A DNA stretch of 64,000 bases. It comes from Oscheius dolichura (taxonomy: Eukaryota; Nematoda; Chromadorea; Rhabditida; Rhabditidae). Positions 44,866-56,832 of this stretch are shown piece after piece; positions within the stretch are counted from its first letter, which is position 1, and each line of letters starts with the position of its first letter. Below the pieces are notes generated by a model. That model made no database searches. It saw nothing but the letters and a program-made list of their open reading frames with translations, and was not told the origin of the DNA. Position numbers and translations under genes: made by a program. The stretch covers positions 2,790,001 to 2,854,000 of the forward strand of contig OW051497.1 in assembly GCA_932521035.1 (NCBI GenBank), written 5' to 3'.

Positions 44866-46406
44866 ACATTTCCAGTTGTCGGAAGTCCCAGTTTAGCAAA
44901 CTCTCAGGCATATGTGCAAGTTTAATGTGACCCTTTAAAAATTATAAGCATTTTCTTAAAATATATAATCGACCCCGGCGCGAAGCGAAAATTATTGTGG
45001 CACTACCCATTTTTCCTCCTAGAAAATGGGGAAAACTACCGACTATATTCGTGGAGCAAGCTTTAGGATCTATGATTTGTTGCGGAAACATATCCCATTT
45101 TTTTATAACCAAGTGATATTCTACCGAATATCAACAAAAAGGGAACAATCCGTTTATTAAAAAGAGATGAATCTCAATAAAAAGGATGATTTGGGAGTCT
45201 ACAAAAAGCGAACAATAGGGAAGAACCCCAAGGACACAACAAAAAGAGAACAATATTCGTTGAGGAAAAATATATCCAAATCACGGCTTTTCGGATATTG
45301 CCATTTGCAGCAATTTTCGACAATGAGTTATGTTTAGCCGTGGAATATAGGACTCCAGGAAGGAAATGAAGGTATTGCCTCTGGGAACGGTCATTTCCAT
45401 GTTACAAGATACTGACAAAACGAGCATAGGCGGGGGGTCGAGGGGGCGGCAACCCCCCTCGTAGATTAAAAATAAAAAGGGAAAATCAAAGCCTGAAAGT
45501 AGCCGATCCTAAAAGATGATAAAAGATGGCCGTGATTTGGAAATATTTTTTCTCAACGAGTATATCATTTCATGGTTTCCATACGTAGTTTCTTTTTATA
45601 TGCCTTGGCTTAAATCCTTTGAGTTTCTTCTTGACTTTCTCAAAGCGAGGTGTTTCGGATTCATCACGTCTAACACGCGCGCCAAACACCTATTAGGTCT
45701 GGCTAGACCAATAAAGATTTTAGGATCTGAAAAGAGAGAAAATTAAATATTTTGTAGAATGAACTTGTAGAATGAAAATGACTAGAGAAGCAAGCCTTTG
45801 TTGCAGTTTTCTCCTGGAGGTGGTGTGGGACTCCGGAAAGCAAAAATCCAGTCATGGCCAACACTTTATAAAGTGTACCAATGCAGCAAGCGTGGACTGC
45901 CTTTGTTGAAAATTACGAGACAACCAGTGAGAGCCAATGAGAAATCAAGAACTTCGAAAAGCTGTCTACAGATCAACACAAGTCTTTTGCTCGATATCTA
46001 TCGCTAGTAGCCTGAAATGCCTATTAAATATTGCTTCTTTGGGAAGAAAGGAGCAAAAAAACCAAGATGCAACAAACACAATTTTCAAGTCGCGTGTCGA
46101 CTATCGGAATGAAATATCCGCATACAGTAGTTTGATAATCTTCGCAGTTTTTTGGCCTGTGATTTTGCAGATGTCTTTTCAGTTTGTTCAATGGGTCCTG
46201 TTGTTCGTTCTCTCAATAAAAGTAGATTAGCACGCGCTTTCAAGCGTTTTAAATTAAATACGTAGCCATAAAGCCACGCAGTGTTGCGTAGCGCTTCCTT
46301 CATCGAAGCCGCGTTCCTTTAGTTTCGAAGAATATTCTCCGCTTTTCTTTCATTGTTCGCTTTCCTAACAGAATAATACATTTGTCAGTCGATAATTTTA
46401 GACAAG
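44866..46406. other. 1.5 kb intergenic
   Basis: AT-rich, no supported gene. The open frames at 45516-45746 and 45937-46230 look non-coding. Confidence 0.45.
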
Positions 46407-47850
46407 ATGGAGGATATTGAAGGCAAATTGGCAGAAATCAACAACGAGCTCCAAAAACTTGACAAGGATATTGGATTTGCACCTGAGAGAAGGTTTGTTT
46501 TCTTCTTATATTTACCAGAATTACTCTGTTAAATTTCATTTTTAAACATATTTTATTTATTTCAGAGGTTTCAAAAGATATTTCAATGACAAAAAGCCGG
46601 ATGATTCGAAGGGAATCGGACAGTATGGCTACGTCGGCGGGGCGCCTAAACGTAAAAGAGAGGACGACAGACGATTTGAAAATGGCGACAGAAGGAGAAT
46701 CACCTATGGGGATGACAGAAGAAGGGACAGCCATAAGGACGGGGATGACGACGAGGACGAATACGACAAACGACCAAAAAGGCAAGAGATTTAAGACTTC
46801 GATTTTTCTTTTTGAACTAGGGTTTGAAAGAACTTTGTTCCCCAGCAGATATGGAGGCCCCATTTTTTTGTAAGACCATATAGATTAAACAGTCCGTTTG
46901 CAGAACTCTCCAATCCACTGTCGTGATGCCGGCTATTGAGACAAAATCTCGCGATGAGAAAATTATGGAACTGGCAAAGACGGAGAAGAAGGAAGTCGTC
47001 AACCGAAACAAGAGGATGTTCGCTGGGTTGATGTCTGCCCTTACCGGAGGCGGTGGAAGGAAGGACGACGTCAAGAAGGAAGAGCGTGCAAAGAAAATGA
47101 ATGAAAAGCTGAGCGAAGTTGAGCATAAATTAGAGGAACAGAAGCTGCAGGAAAAGGAGAAGGTATGTAGTTTTTTTAAACAGGGCTTGTTCATTATTTA
47201 TTGTAGTTCTCACTTATTATTTTTCAGGCAGAAGAAGAGCGACGATCCAAGATCATGAAGCGCAAGGAGCTGGAAATCGAACAGCGTGCCTTGACCAGGA
47301 AGAAGGCCCTCATGCAATACGTAAGATTTCCGTCTAGCCTTTATTTTATTCTGGTGTTATAGGCAGATACGAAGAAGACTCACTACAAGCAGCTGAGTAA
47401 TTTCATTATGACAACGACAAAGCCGTCCATCTTCTTCCTTCCTGCCAAACACAATATGCGCTCCCTTGAACTGCTCAAAACTAGTCAGAAAACTATTGAG
47501 GGTGAGTATAGCGTTCACTTATTTTACCTTGTATTCCAGTTAATCGGATATGATATTAAAACCACCTCTTTATAGGACTCATTGCTCTCCGTGAAAAGGA
47601 ACTTCAACGCGAATTGGAAGCTCCTACGAATTACCAGCAGGATGACCGCGACGACGATCAGATCAAGAGTTTTATTGCAAAGCCCGCTAGCGACACGAAG
47701 TCTGATAAGGGAGAGAAGGAGGAAAAGGGCGAGGAGAGCCAGGAAGAGATAAAGAAAGAACCCCGCGAGGAACCGGCCGAAGATGAGGACGACGAAGGAT
47801 ACGAGCCCGACATTCCCGATAACGCCGTCTATATCACCCTCCAAGAATGA
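46407..47850 (+). CDS. pnn-1: pinin (splicing-associated, exon junction complex protein)
   Basis: Six exons (46407-46492, 46566-46781, 46904-47162, 47228-47320, 47363-47501, 47576-47850) give 355 residues. The N-terminal coiled coil (LAEINNELQKLDKDIGF) precedes a basic/acidic segment with ALTGGGG and RNKRMFAGLM, matching the pinin/SDK/memA signature RNRRIFGLLMG. A long charged coiled coil follows, then the conserved TTTKPSIFFLPAKHN (human TKTKPHLFYIPG). The tail is acidic and, unlike vertebrate pinin, lacks the Arg/Ser repeats. Pinin works in the nucleus with RNPS1 and SAP18 in splicing. The second intron uses a GC donor (GCAAGA at 46782). Confidence 0.88.
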
Positions 47851-48249
47851 TTTCTCGAAACATGTCCGGTATGTTTCCCTCTCTGCTATCCTTCCTTATG
47901 GTATCTCATCCTCGTTAGCATAGATCTTATAAAAACATGTCCCTTGTTCCCCGAGACGTGTCATTTCTTCTACCGTTGTTATTTTTTAAGTTGAACGTTT
48001 ATCCATTTCTCAAATTAAAAAAGAATTTTCCTCCATTTTTGGGTTCCATTAATCTTCTCACAGTTTGCTGTTTCTACTGTTGTTAAACTATTTAAATTAA
48101 ATAAAGCTTAGCAGTAATTGATTTTCTGTGGATGTGTAGTGTTTTATGTCGCGTTCAATTATCTCAGAGCATCTCAGCTTGTGAAGTAAAATCAATAGTC
48201 GACCTTTGTCATAGAGCCTGCTCAGAGCAGCAGAGCGTAGCCATTAGTC
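47851..48249. other. intergenic
   Basis: 3' UTR of pinin (AATAAAG at about 48099) and short spacer to the next gene on the same strand. No gene seen. Confidence 0.5.
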
Positions 48250-50087
48250 ATGTCGGAGGAAGACAATGTCGACATCTCAGGGATCATCACAAATCTACAG
48301 AAACTGGTATTGAATCTCAGTCAGGAACATCTGGTTAGTGGCCATTTTTCTATATTTTTCCTTTTAGGTTTTTAAAATGCTGTAAAATTGAACGAACGTT
48401 GTTCAAAAATAAATGAAATATCCTTTAAAATTTCCTGAATAAACCTCCTGAATATTTAGGAAAAAACGACCATCGGAAAATGAGCATATTTAGTCCAAAA
48501 ATAACGGAAAATAGCGAGAAAACTCTAACATTTGGGTTAAAATTTCAAGCGCTATTTATTTAATAATTTCTTCTTATTCTATAATACTTCCCTAGAATAA
48601 TCCTTTTGATTTATATTTATACAAAAATATTAAATTTAGCAAACTTCGCGTCTTTTGTTACCGGGTAGGTTTTCCCATTACTGCGTTTGACCTATTTAGA
48701 CCGCCCGTAGCTAAAAGCTAGCCTGCTAACCACAAAAACAAGCCTAACAATTACACTAAGTATACGGACAAATTTTCCGTATTTTTCAGCTGGACAAATC
48801 AACAAGAAGTACGTTGAAAATTAGAGATATGGCCAATTTTCCCGATGGAACACTATCAATTGTAAGTTATTTTCTTTTTCTTTTTTAAGAGATCTTTTTC
48901 AGAGAACTTCAAGGTTCCCTGTTGCCGCTCAATTAGGAGATCTTCAACAACAAAATGCTGATTTGAAAAACCAATATGAAGATTGCGTTATTGCATTGAA
49001 TGCGATGATGTACCTCCACCGAATGGAAATGGTCACATTCGTGAACTCACAAACTTCATCAGATGTTCCAGTAAAATTACCAGAAGAAGAGGAAGAGGAG
49101 GTCTGTAACCTACAAAAAATAGTATATAGATTAATTTTTCCAGGCAGTAGATGAAAAGAAGATTCCCCTTCCAGTCTTTCAGGATCTTGATGACGTGTTT
49201 CAGTCTTCTGGAGTTAACCAGAGCAAATTAATTGAGGTTAATATCAGTTCTTTATTTTTTTTTAAAATTTTAACAAGGAATAATAGATTAATAAAATCGA
49301 ATATTACGTTATGGATTTATCCAAAAATTGTGCTCCGTAAATCCGTAATTGCATTATGAGAATCATGTTCCTTTAAATATTCCCTCTAAAGTGAGCAAAC
49401 CAGGAATTTTAAAATAAACTGGGTATAAAAAAAAAAATGGAGCCTCGCCCAGTAAACATTTTAAAATAAAAATCGGAGGCGCCAAAATTAGCGTCTTTTC
49501 CTTAAGTTTTATACGTTCTACATACATTTTCTTACCAAATTTGGTTTTAAAAGATCGGCTATCCAATGTAGACAATTCTACAATAAAAAAAGTAAAATAA
49601 AAAATATTAAAAAGGCGACTAAATAAGTAAAAAATAAAAAGACGCCCACTCTGCTTCTCCGATTTTTATTCAAAAATGTTTTCTGGGTTCCTAAATGAGA
49701 AGGGAAAATATTTCCTATATTTCCATTATCTTTTTTATTATTTCCTTGTTTTCACATAAATTCATATGTTGAAATATTATAATAACGATAAGCTTTTCCA
49801 GGAAATAGAAAGATTGAAGTTCGACAATGCTTTAATTCGCGAACTCGTGAGTATGGATTCCTTCGAGAACATCGACGTTGACGCTTTATTGGATAAGATA
49901 GAAAACCAGTGAGCTATTTTATTTTATTTTTTACTTTTGTTTCATTTTCAGAACTCCTGTTGCTAGTTCTCCCACGTCCTCCTCTAATACAGAAGAAGGC
50001 GACTCGGAAATCATGCATAGAAGTCTGAGGAGTCAAGAAACGATGAAATGTGACCTGGAAGAGCAAGAGGAGAAGAGAGACGCTTAG
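48250..50087 (+). CDS. coiled-coil protein of unknown function, 229 aa
   Basis: Exons 48250-48333, 48790-48861, 48903-49100, 49144-49236, 49802-49908 and 49952-50087 splice in phase. Heptad-like helices occur at residues about 8-28 (ISGIITNLQKLVLNLSQEHL), 65-90 (LGDLQQQNADLKNQYEDCV) and 150-185 (IEEIERLKFDNALIRELV). An acidic run (PEEEEEE) and an acidic, Ser-rich tail follow. No motor, kinase or binding domain is visible. The pattern fits a cytoskeletal, kinetochore or centrosomal linker, but that is inference. Two introns are long for this genome (456 and 565 nt). Confidence 0.65.
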
Positions 50088-50515
50088 GTTATTGCAATAT
50101 CACTTTCCATTGTTGTGTTTATTTATAATTTCTATCGCCATCCTAAGTCATTATTGTGTTTGAGACGCCAGTTTTTTCTGTCATGTATACAAGGTTGTGA
50201 AAGGTAATATTTATACACATAAATACATTTTTCACATTTTTAGATATCTGCTGAGCTAAAATTATAGCACATACTTGGGATATTTGGCATTTGTGGAGGG
50301 GAGAAAGCTTTACAATTGTATACATAGTAACTTTTAAACAGCATAAAATTTAAATGTTAAGTAATCTATAAGCTCAGTACATACTCTGCTTTGGCAAGAT
50401 AAGGAACAAAAACTAGAGAAGCTGTCGCCTTTAGTAAAAGGCTGAAACCGGGCTGACTAGGAAGTGTGGTGAAAAACTACTGGCAAGGAACACGACGGAC
50501 TAACGACTTGCTACT
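50088..50515. other. convergent 3' intergenic region
   Basis: AT-rich; AATAAA-like signals on both strands. No gene. Confidence 0.5.
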
Positions 50516-51097
50516 CTAGTCGTCATCGTCGTCGTCGTCATCGGTAGGGACAAACCACCCGGAGTGTTCAAGATATGTCGCTCCTCCATGAGCTATAAGA
50601 TGTCCCAGAACGAGGGAACCAACGCCAACGGAGAAGATCTGAAACGAATATTCTTTTTTCCAAGCACTTCATGGGGCAAAGGGCGTCGTTTGAATAAATT
50701 TAAGAATCAACTGCGTAATTTGCGCGAAGCCCGCGGCTATGAGCTCCAGATGGCCGTTTTTTGACATGCTTTGTTTAATTTTTATCGCTTTTCACGATTT
50801 TAACATATCCCTGACTTCGCGTCTTTCTTAACAATCAAAAACCATCTGTTTCTTTCACGAAAACTACGATATACTTTTGCTTATAAAGGTTTCCTAGGCA
50901 AGCGGTCATACTTATTGATCTGGAGCGTTCTGGACATTAAATAAAACAACAAAAAGACTTACCTTTATAATTCCTGCTCTATTGTGTTCCGGGGGAGTTG
51001 CAATTCCTTTCAAGGCTGGAACAACGGCTTGAGCAGTGTTCTCCACCTGCTGGGCTATAATCCGAAAAAAACTCTTCGCCGCGGACGAAAAGCTCAT
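50516..51097 (-). CDS. emre-1: EMRE-like regulator of the mitochondrial calcium uniporter
   Basis: Two exons (50963-51097, 50516-50638) give 85 residues. The first exon looks like a mitochondrial targeting region (SAAKSFFRIIAQQVENTAQ) and ends PPEHNRAGIIK. The second is one transmembrane helix with closely spaced small residues (VGVGSLVLGHLIAHGG), then LEHSGWFVPT followed by eight Asp to the stop. EMRE proteins share this plan: a Pro/basic entry, a Gly-rich helix contacting MCU, and FVPE plus a poly-Asp tail that recruits MICU1 in the intermembrane space. The intron is about 324 nt. Length and ending match the family; identity in the helix is modest. Confidence 0.65.
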
Positions 51098-51710
51098 CGA
51101 CTGGAACAGGGAGATTATTAATTTAACGAGGAGAAAGGGGGAAGTAAACAATAAGTGGAAGTACGGATAGCAAACAGCTGTTCTAGTCTAGAAAAGTCGG
51201 AGAAATTGATTGTTCTTAGTTTTTATCTTGCAATCCGAAGAAAAATATTGAAATATTGTCAAAAATTACAAAATGTGAGGAGACTTTTGGATTTCTTATA
51301 GGAAAACGTAATATTGACCGAGAAAATTCGAGACGTTAGCAAATCCTGGAACTTGACAACTGTCAACCTGAAAGCTATTAGGTTTGCCGGCGCGGGCGCA
51401 GTTTTTATCGTCGTCGCAAGACGGAGACCGGCTCTCCTCTTACTTTGTGTGCAGTTGATAACAATTAAAAGGATACTGTTACAAGTCAGAACTTCGTTCT
51501 GGGCATAGGTAGAACCTCTTTTAATGTGCCAATAGACTGCCCAACATATTCAATACAAAATTTCATTATTTTCATAGATACCATAATAGAAAGAATGCGC
51601 AAAAATGATGCCCTAAGAAAGAGTTATAAATAGAACACAGGGAGAAAGTGAAAGAGAAAGTGAACAACCGAAACGGTCTGGAAACGAAATGTCGGGGGGA
51701 TGGAGTGGAA
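51098..51710. other. 0.6 kb intergenic
   Basis: AT-rich with no supported gene. Confidence 0.5.
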
Positions 51711-52593
51711 TCAGTGCTTCCTGCCGATCTTCGCCTTCTTGTCCTTCTTCTTCTGTCTCTTAACGAGCTCATAATGGGAGATCGGCTTTGAAGCTGGCGC
51801 TTCTTCGTCTTTCTCAGAAACAGTTAGCCCATCGATATCAACAGACAGATCTTCTTCGTGGTGTTCTTCTCCATTCAGTTCCTTCTTTTCTTCAATCACC
51901 TCTTCCGCTATGGGCTCCAGCACCTCTTTCTTCTCCGGCACTGGTTCGGTTCTCCTCGGCGTGGCCAAGCCCTTTTCAATCGGTACAAGCTCAGCTCCAT
52001 GCCAGTCGAAGAAGTCCAGGTCCAAATAGCAATTCTCTGCGAGAAATGCCTTCATCCCAAACGGCCAGCGACATCCAGTACAGCGAAGTGGCTGTCCGAG
52101 AGCGTTCATCACCACAGTAGAGCTTGCATGCGGAGGGACTTCCTTGCAGATAATCAGTTTCAAGATCATTTCCATGGGATTGTAGTAGAGTATCCGGAAT
52201 TGGACGATGTGGGACACTTCATTCCTAAGGCTGATCTGACACCAGTCGTCCGTGTGGAGGAAACAGTCAACAGGAAAGGCCGCTGTTTGACTAGCACCGT
52301 AAGCCTCGATGATGACTTCACCTTTTGCCTGAAAAGAACACTCACTATGGAGAATATTGAAAGTGTAAAAAGTTCAATACAAGCGACTAACTCACTGGGA
52401 GAAGCAGATGATCCACTTTCGTGAACCGTTGTCGCGGAACTTCAGGAAACTTGTTGACAACTGGACCGAAGCCCAACTCCTCGGAAAGAAGTCTGCCGCG
52501 TTTGAAATGTCGTCTCTCTCGTCGGGCTCCCGGACCGAAGAACTTCTGCACCCGACGGTAGGAGAACCGTACAGCGGAACCGTCTGTCTCCAT
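51711..52593 (-). CDS. cluster gene 1: basic N-terminus plus beta-sandwich-like domain, 271 aa
   Basis: Exons 52396-52593 and 51711-52328. Exon 1 (66 residues) is very basic (RRERRHFKRGRLL) and ends DHLLLP at the splice. Exon 2 begins with a domain of alternating hydrophobic stretches (GEVIIEAYGASQTAAFPVD, WCQISLRNEV, HIVQFRILYYNPMEMILKLII) containing a CTGCRW motif. It is followed by an acidic linker and a Lys-rich end (KRQKKKDKKAKIGRKH). Strand-like periodicity resembles an immunoglobulin- or MSP-type sandwich, but no diagnostic motif is present. First and longest of five consecutive genes with the same two-part plan. Confidence 0.6.
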
Positions 52594-53390
52594 GGCTGAA
52601 GCACTAATATAAAAGCGCAGGGAGAAGAGATGAAATTGTGAGCAATAACTGGCAGACGATAGGCTTCCCTATAGGTAATTCCAATGCAAAAATGTCGCCC
52701 GTTTTCAGCTGAAATTGAAGGAGAGCGTTGATAGATGGGATTCATCGTCGTGGGCGAGCGAGCAATGAGAATAAGACATGTCTGCGTCGTAATTACAGTA
52801 AGGCACATCCAGAATAGAAGAAGGAGGGAAGGGGTCAACGACAATCTAGACCGAAAAGATTCTCCTAACAGAAAAATGAAAGATTAGTTGTTTCTTCGTC
52901 TGAAAGTCAATTGAGCGGGGAAGATTTCAGCCAATTCTCTGCCCCGCAAGGGAAAAAAAGCTGCCAAGGAACGGAGAGCCTTCTCGGATTTTCAATAAGG
53001 CAATAATAATAGGGTGTTCTGACATGCCTGCCGCTTACTCACACGCGATTATAGTCTATTTCCCTTGTTGTCTTGGCAGATTCATCGAGACACGGTCTAA
53101 GTTGATGATAAAACCTCTCTCTTTCAAGGTTCCCCATGAACTCGGGGGCGGCTGCCATCCCGTTGAAATCGTCCCTTCCAACAGGCCACTGCGCTTCTGC
53201 ATCCAACACCGATTAGACAGACTTGCTCAGAAATATCCCAAACAAACATATCTTTTGATTCGAAAGCGTTTTTCTGATTTCTCCTGGAACTAAACCACGT
53301 ACATCGGGAAATCTCTATATCTTTATTGCCGGAACAATTGAAAAACAAAATATTATATCGGAAAAAGATAAAGTATCATATCTGAAAAAA
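52594..53390. other. intergenic spacer in the cluster
   Basis: A minus-strand frame with a hydrophobic start lies at 52620-52844 (LLLLFWMCLTVITTQTCLIL) but has no ATG; it may be an upstream exon or the 5' flank of cluster gene 1. Nothing else seen. Confidence 0.35.
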
Positions 53391-53631
53391 TTAAAGGAAC
53401 TGTCAGTGACTGGGAGTTTCGTTCACGAAGTTGCCTGATTCCGTTCACGGGTATCGAAACGATAGCGCGCCCGCCCTGTTATTATGCGGGGGATGTAGCT
53501 CATTCGATGTGATTTTTGACGCTGATTCTGATGTTTTCCATTTTTCATAAAAATGCTGAATTTGGGCTGTACATATGTGTCTATATACCTCAACTACAGT
53601 AACCCGCCCCAGTCCCTGACAGTTCCTTTAA
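53391..53631. mobile_element. MITE-like element 2, TTAA ends
   Basis: About 241 bp bounded by TTAAAGGAACTGTCAG ... CTGACAGTTCCTTTAA, with the inverted repeat continuing (GACTGGG / CCCAGTC) to about 24 bp with one mismatch. The ends are the same as element 1 at 29415-29864, while the interiors differ. No coding frame. It sits just downstream of cluster gene 2. Confidence 0.75.
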
Positions 53632-53652
53632 AGCAACGCATATCGAAATATA

Positions 53653-54417
53653 TCAAGGAACGAAGAAAAGGGCACGCTTAGTACCCATCATGTCGATAAT
53701 GTTAGCGCTAATACTATACTGGGTGCCTTCGGATTTGCCTAACTTTCCAAAGGCATTGAACTTCAAAGTGGCCTCCTCATTCTGGATGAGATGCAGGGTA
53801 GAAATATGGACAGTATCTTCGAGCAAGGGGTTCTTCAGGTAGACTTTGACATAGACTTCGCCTCCACCGTAATTGATAAGCAAGAGATTGACATGGCCGT
53901 GAAGCTGGGCGAAGACGGGGAAGGCAAACTCCTTCGGATCATCCCCGAGTTGAATCACAAGAATTCCAGCGCTCTGGAAAGGTCTTTGTTGACACGGTGA
54001 AAAATGTGGAAAACATCTGTACTTTGACCCAAAACCTACCCCTTCCCCCCGTGTTGTTTACGGCTATCTTTTCATCGTGAGACTGTTTTGAATGGATCAG
54101 GCAATAATAAGGCCAAGAGGCAAACAAAACGGGAAGATTCCTACTGTAAAAGGAAGCCAAGCTACTGATAGCTCTCAAAAGTTCCAGTCTCCCGTCTAGA
54201 CAGCCCGGGGGGCTGTCTCCCCCTAGGGGGTTCGGTATACACGAACAGTTCAAAGAATTGCTCGCAGATCTACTGTGAATTGATGAAGAATCTGCCTAAA
54301 ATGGCAAAAATGTTTCACAATCTTTGGCTGGAAATGGATGTAAACTTGCGCACTCACCGGCAGCAACTTTGACTCGATCCGTGCCTTCTGCAGCTTGCGG
54401 AACTCGAAGTCGTCCAT
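53653..54417 (-). CDS. cluster gene 2: two-exon protein, 126 aa
   Basis: Exon 1, 54358-54417, encodes 20 residues ending ARIESKLLP, like the LLLP end of exon 1 in cluster gene 1. Exon 2, 53653-53973, encodes SAGILVIQLGDDPKEFAFPV, HVNLLLINYGGGEVYVKVYL, TVHISTLHLIQNEEATLKF and SISANIIDMMGTKRALFFV, seven or eight short hydrophobic strands. Both exons are in phase 0, joined over a 384-nt intron that holds two perfect palindromes. No signal peptide. Family unrecognised. Confidence 0.6.
54198..54230. repeat. two adjacent perfect palindromes in an intron
   Basis: AGACAGCCC-GGG-GGGCTGTCT (54198-54218) forms a 9-bp stem with a 3-nt loop, directly followed by CCCCCTAGGGGG (54219-54230). Both lie inside the intron of cluster gene 2. 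Confidence 0.8.
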
Positions 54418-55020
54418 CTAGAAGTCTTTCTGTTAGCGAAGCGATAGTAAAAAAGGAAGCAAGAGGAGGAAAAAGTGAACAATGTCACGTGTGCATTAGG
54501 CCGCTGTGCATGATCACCGGCGGTGAATCTGCTTGACTCATGGATGTCGTCGGGCTTCATCGAAAGAAAGGAACTCTTTCCGTTTTACAGGACAAATGAA
54601 AACACAGTTGTTGTGCTGTCTAGATGCTGTCGGGAGAGAAGAGCCAGCCGGGGCGAGAAAACCGTCCTTTCGGCGCACCTGCGTCTGGATCGGCGGAATA
54701 TCTCCCCCAAAAAGTGCAAACTTGTTGCGCAATAGGACGAAACGGTGGATATTTGCAGCCGTAGACGCAGGGAATTCAAGATGGTAAACTGATGAAAGTG
54801 TAACAAAGAGGGTGGCTACTCTCCCTGTGAGAAGTAATCCCCGGTGAGACATCGTCTGACCCTCCCCTTCGAGTTGTCTTGAAACGGAGAGCAACGTTCA
54901 TTTATAGCAATATTGCACGGATGGTTATAGTCTAACGGATATGTGTACGGTTAAGGTAATATAGTTTACGGTGAGTAGGAGTTACAGAGCTCAACATCTG
55001 GGAAATATCTGAAGCCCGCT
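54418..55020. other. intergenic spacer in the cluster
   Basis: A minus-strand frame from ATG at 54854 (MSHRGLLLTGRVATLFVTL) down to 54538 has a signal-like start but no other support. No secure gene. Confidence 0.35.
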
Positions 55021-55822
55021 TCAGTTTCCAAGGCATCCCTTCTCCTTTTTCATCTTGAGGATAACTCTCTCCATCTTGATTTCACCGTTGTTTCTGTTCA
55101 GCTTCAATACCAGCTTGAAATGGTTCCCGTCACCCTTTTCCTTACTTCCGGTGCCATTTACAAACCCCTTGAACATTTTGACAACTGTGACCTCATGGAC
55201 GAGGATGGGCTTCTCGGAGAGGATAGGGCTGAACAGCACACGGAGGCTGACCTTCACGTTCAACTGATTGTGGAAGATGAAATGCACAGTATCCTTCCAT
55301 CCCATGTGGATGTTCTCGATCAGTTTGTACTCCAACGGTCCAACCATAGCGATGAAAGAGGTTTTGGGTCCCAACTGAAAGGCAAATGTTGTGACTACGG
55401 TAGCGAACTGACGGGAGGAGCGGTGTAAACAATGAAAATGCAATACTTACCAATTCGATCTTCACAGAAGGAGGAACGCTGATGACAGGATTGTCGGTAC
55501 CGGGGAACTCCTGGGATGAGAGCGGATTCACCTAAATCAAGACAATCGAGCTAGCTTTGGATTCCAGAAGACGTACAGTATCCCCAGTCGAGAAAGCTTC
55601 TCCAGGCATGGTACCCACAACAAGATTTGCATAGGTCGGTGAATCTTTCTATAAATCGGTAAAAACGACGTACAAAGACACTAGACCAACCTTGCTCTTG
55701 GTTTTCTTTACCACACGATAACGAATATCCACAGGCTTCATGAAAATGCCAAGATGGGGCATATATTTCTTGAAGAAGTTGTACTCGAAGAAAGTAGGAG
55801 GAGCATCGTCCTCGTGCAACAT
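55021..55822 (-). CDS. cluster gene 3: four-exon protein, 212 aa
   Basis: Exons 55691-55822, 55577-55648, 55451-55531 and 55021-55374, all in phase 0. The N-terminal 95 residues start MLHEDDAPPTFFEYNFF and include a basic patch (RYRVVKKTKSKK) and a Pro-rich linker (VISVPPSVKIEL). The last exon is the strand-rich domain: SFIAMVGPLEYKLIENIHMG, DTVHFIFHNQLNVKVSLRVL, KPILVHEVTVVKMF, then HFKLVLKLNRNNGEIKMERV and a Lys-rich end. It differs from its neighbours by its extra middle exons. Family unrecognised. Confidence 0.65.
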
Positions 55823-56040
55823 TTTTGGAAAATAATCCGTGGGCGAGACAGAGGGACTACAAAAGGAACAGCTGCGAGGAGCGAGGAGGGAGTTTTTCTT
55901 CTTCTGTGCAGATGGCCCAGGCGAGACAGACTGAGATGCAACTGGGAAGAAAGTTTCATAACAAACAATTCATTGAATACTAAATAGAATTCCATTACTT
56001 CCGATCACGGGGGCGGCAGACAATATTATTTACAGAGAGA

Positions 56041-56600
56041 TTAGGCGAAGGCGAGCGAGGGGCCATCATTGGTGGATATCAGCCGAGCCTTGAGTTTTCC
56101 GGGAAATCCTCGCTTCACCTTCTTGTTGTTTCCGTGGATGTCGCAGTACCCTTCCCATCTTCTAACATCCTTCTCGTGGAAGACAAGCGCGTCCCCTCGG
56201 CCGAACGTCTGGCAAACAAGCGTCACCTCCACAGGCAGGTCAATCTCGTTTGTGAAATCCACGTGGACATATTCGGTGAGGCGTCTCATTGTCAGGACTT
56301 TTCTTGTTACGTAACATCTTCCCTCGGTATTCGGAGCACCAATAAACACATGAAATTGAAGTGTCACCGGGTTCTAAAAAGACTAGATCAATTGGACGGG
56401 CAAGCTACCTCCATTTTCTTATTCAATATTTGTGCCCTGAGGAGTTTTCGAAGGAGCGGAGGGCTCCTTTTCCAATTTCTTCGTATTTCTGTTAATTCGT
56501 CCACATTTACCGGAGTCTCTTCTCGTTGTTCGTCTTGTTGAGCCAGGAAAGGCCTAGCCAGAGGAGAAGGAGGTTGTATGTAGCGAGACAAACAGGACAT
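56041..56600 (-). CDS. cluster gene 4: two-exon protein, 174 aa
   Basis: Exons 56409-56600 and 56041-56373, phase 0. Exon 1 carries PPSPLARPFLAQQ and a basic end (LLRKLLRAQILNKKME). Exon 2 starts NPVTLQFHVFIGAPNTEG, with strands CYVTRKVLTMRRLTEYVHVD and LPVEVTLVCQTFGRGDALVF. The SPLARP segment and the P-(V/M)-T-x-x-F-H opening of exon 2 are shared with cluster gene 5, showing that these two are close paralogues. No secretion signal. Confidence 0.7.
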
Positions 56601-56832
56601 TCACTACTGAAAAGCAGAGATGGAGTTCGAGGCGGAGGAGGTAATATGATAAAAGCGAGGAACGCTTGCAAGCGAAGCCAAGAAAGGTGAAAAGCGTTGA
56701 CATCGATTACGATTTAAATACATTTATTTGAGGAAATCAATAGAAGAAAACGTCACCCTGACCTAATACTAATCACGGGTTAATTATGAGCATGAGCATT
56801 GCAACCGGGATAGAGTCAAAATGATATCACTT

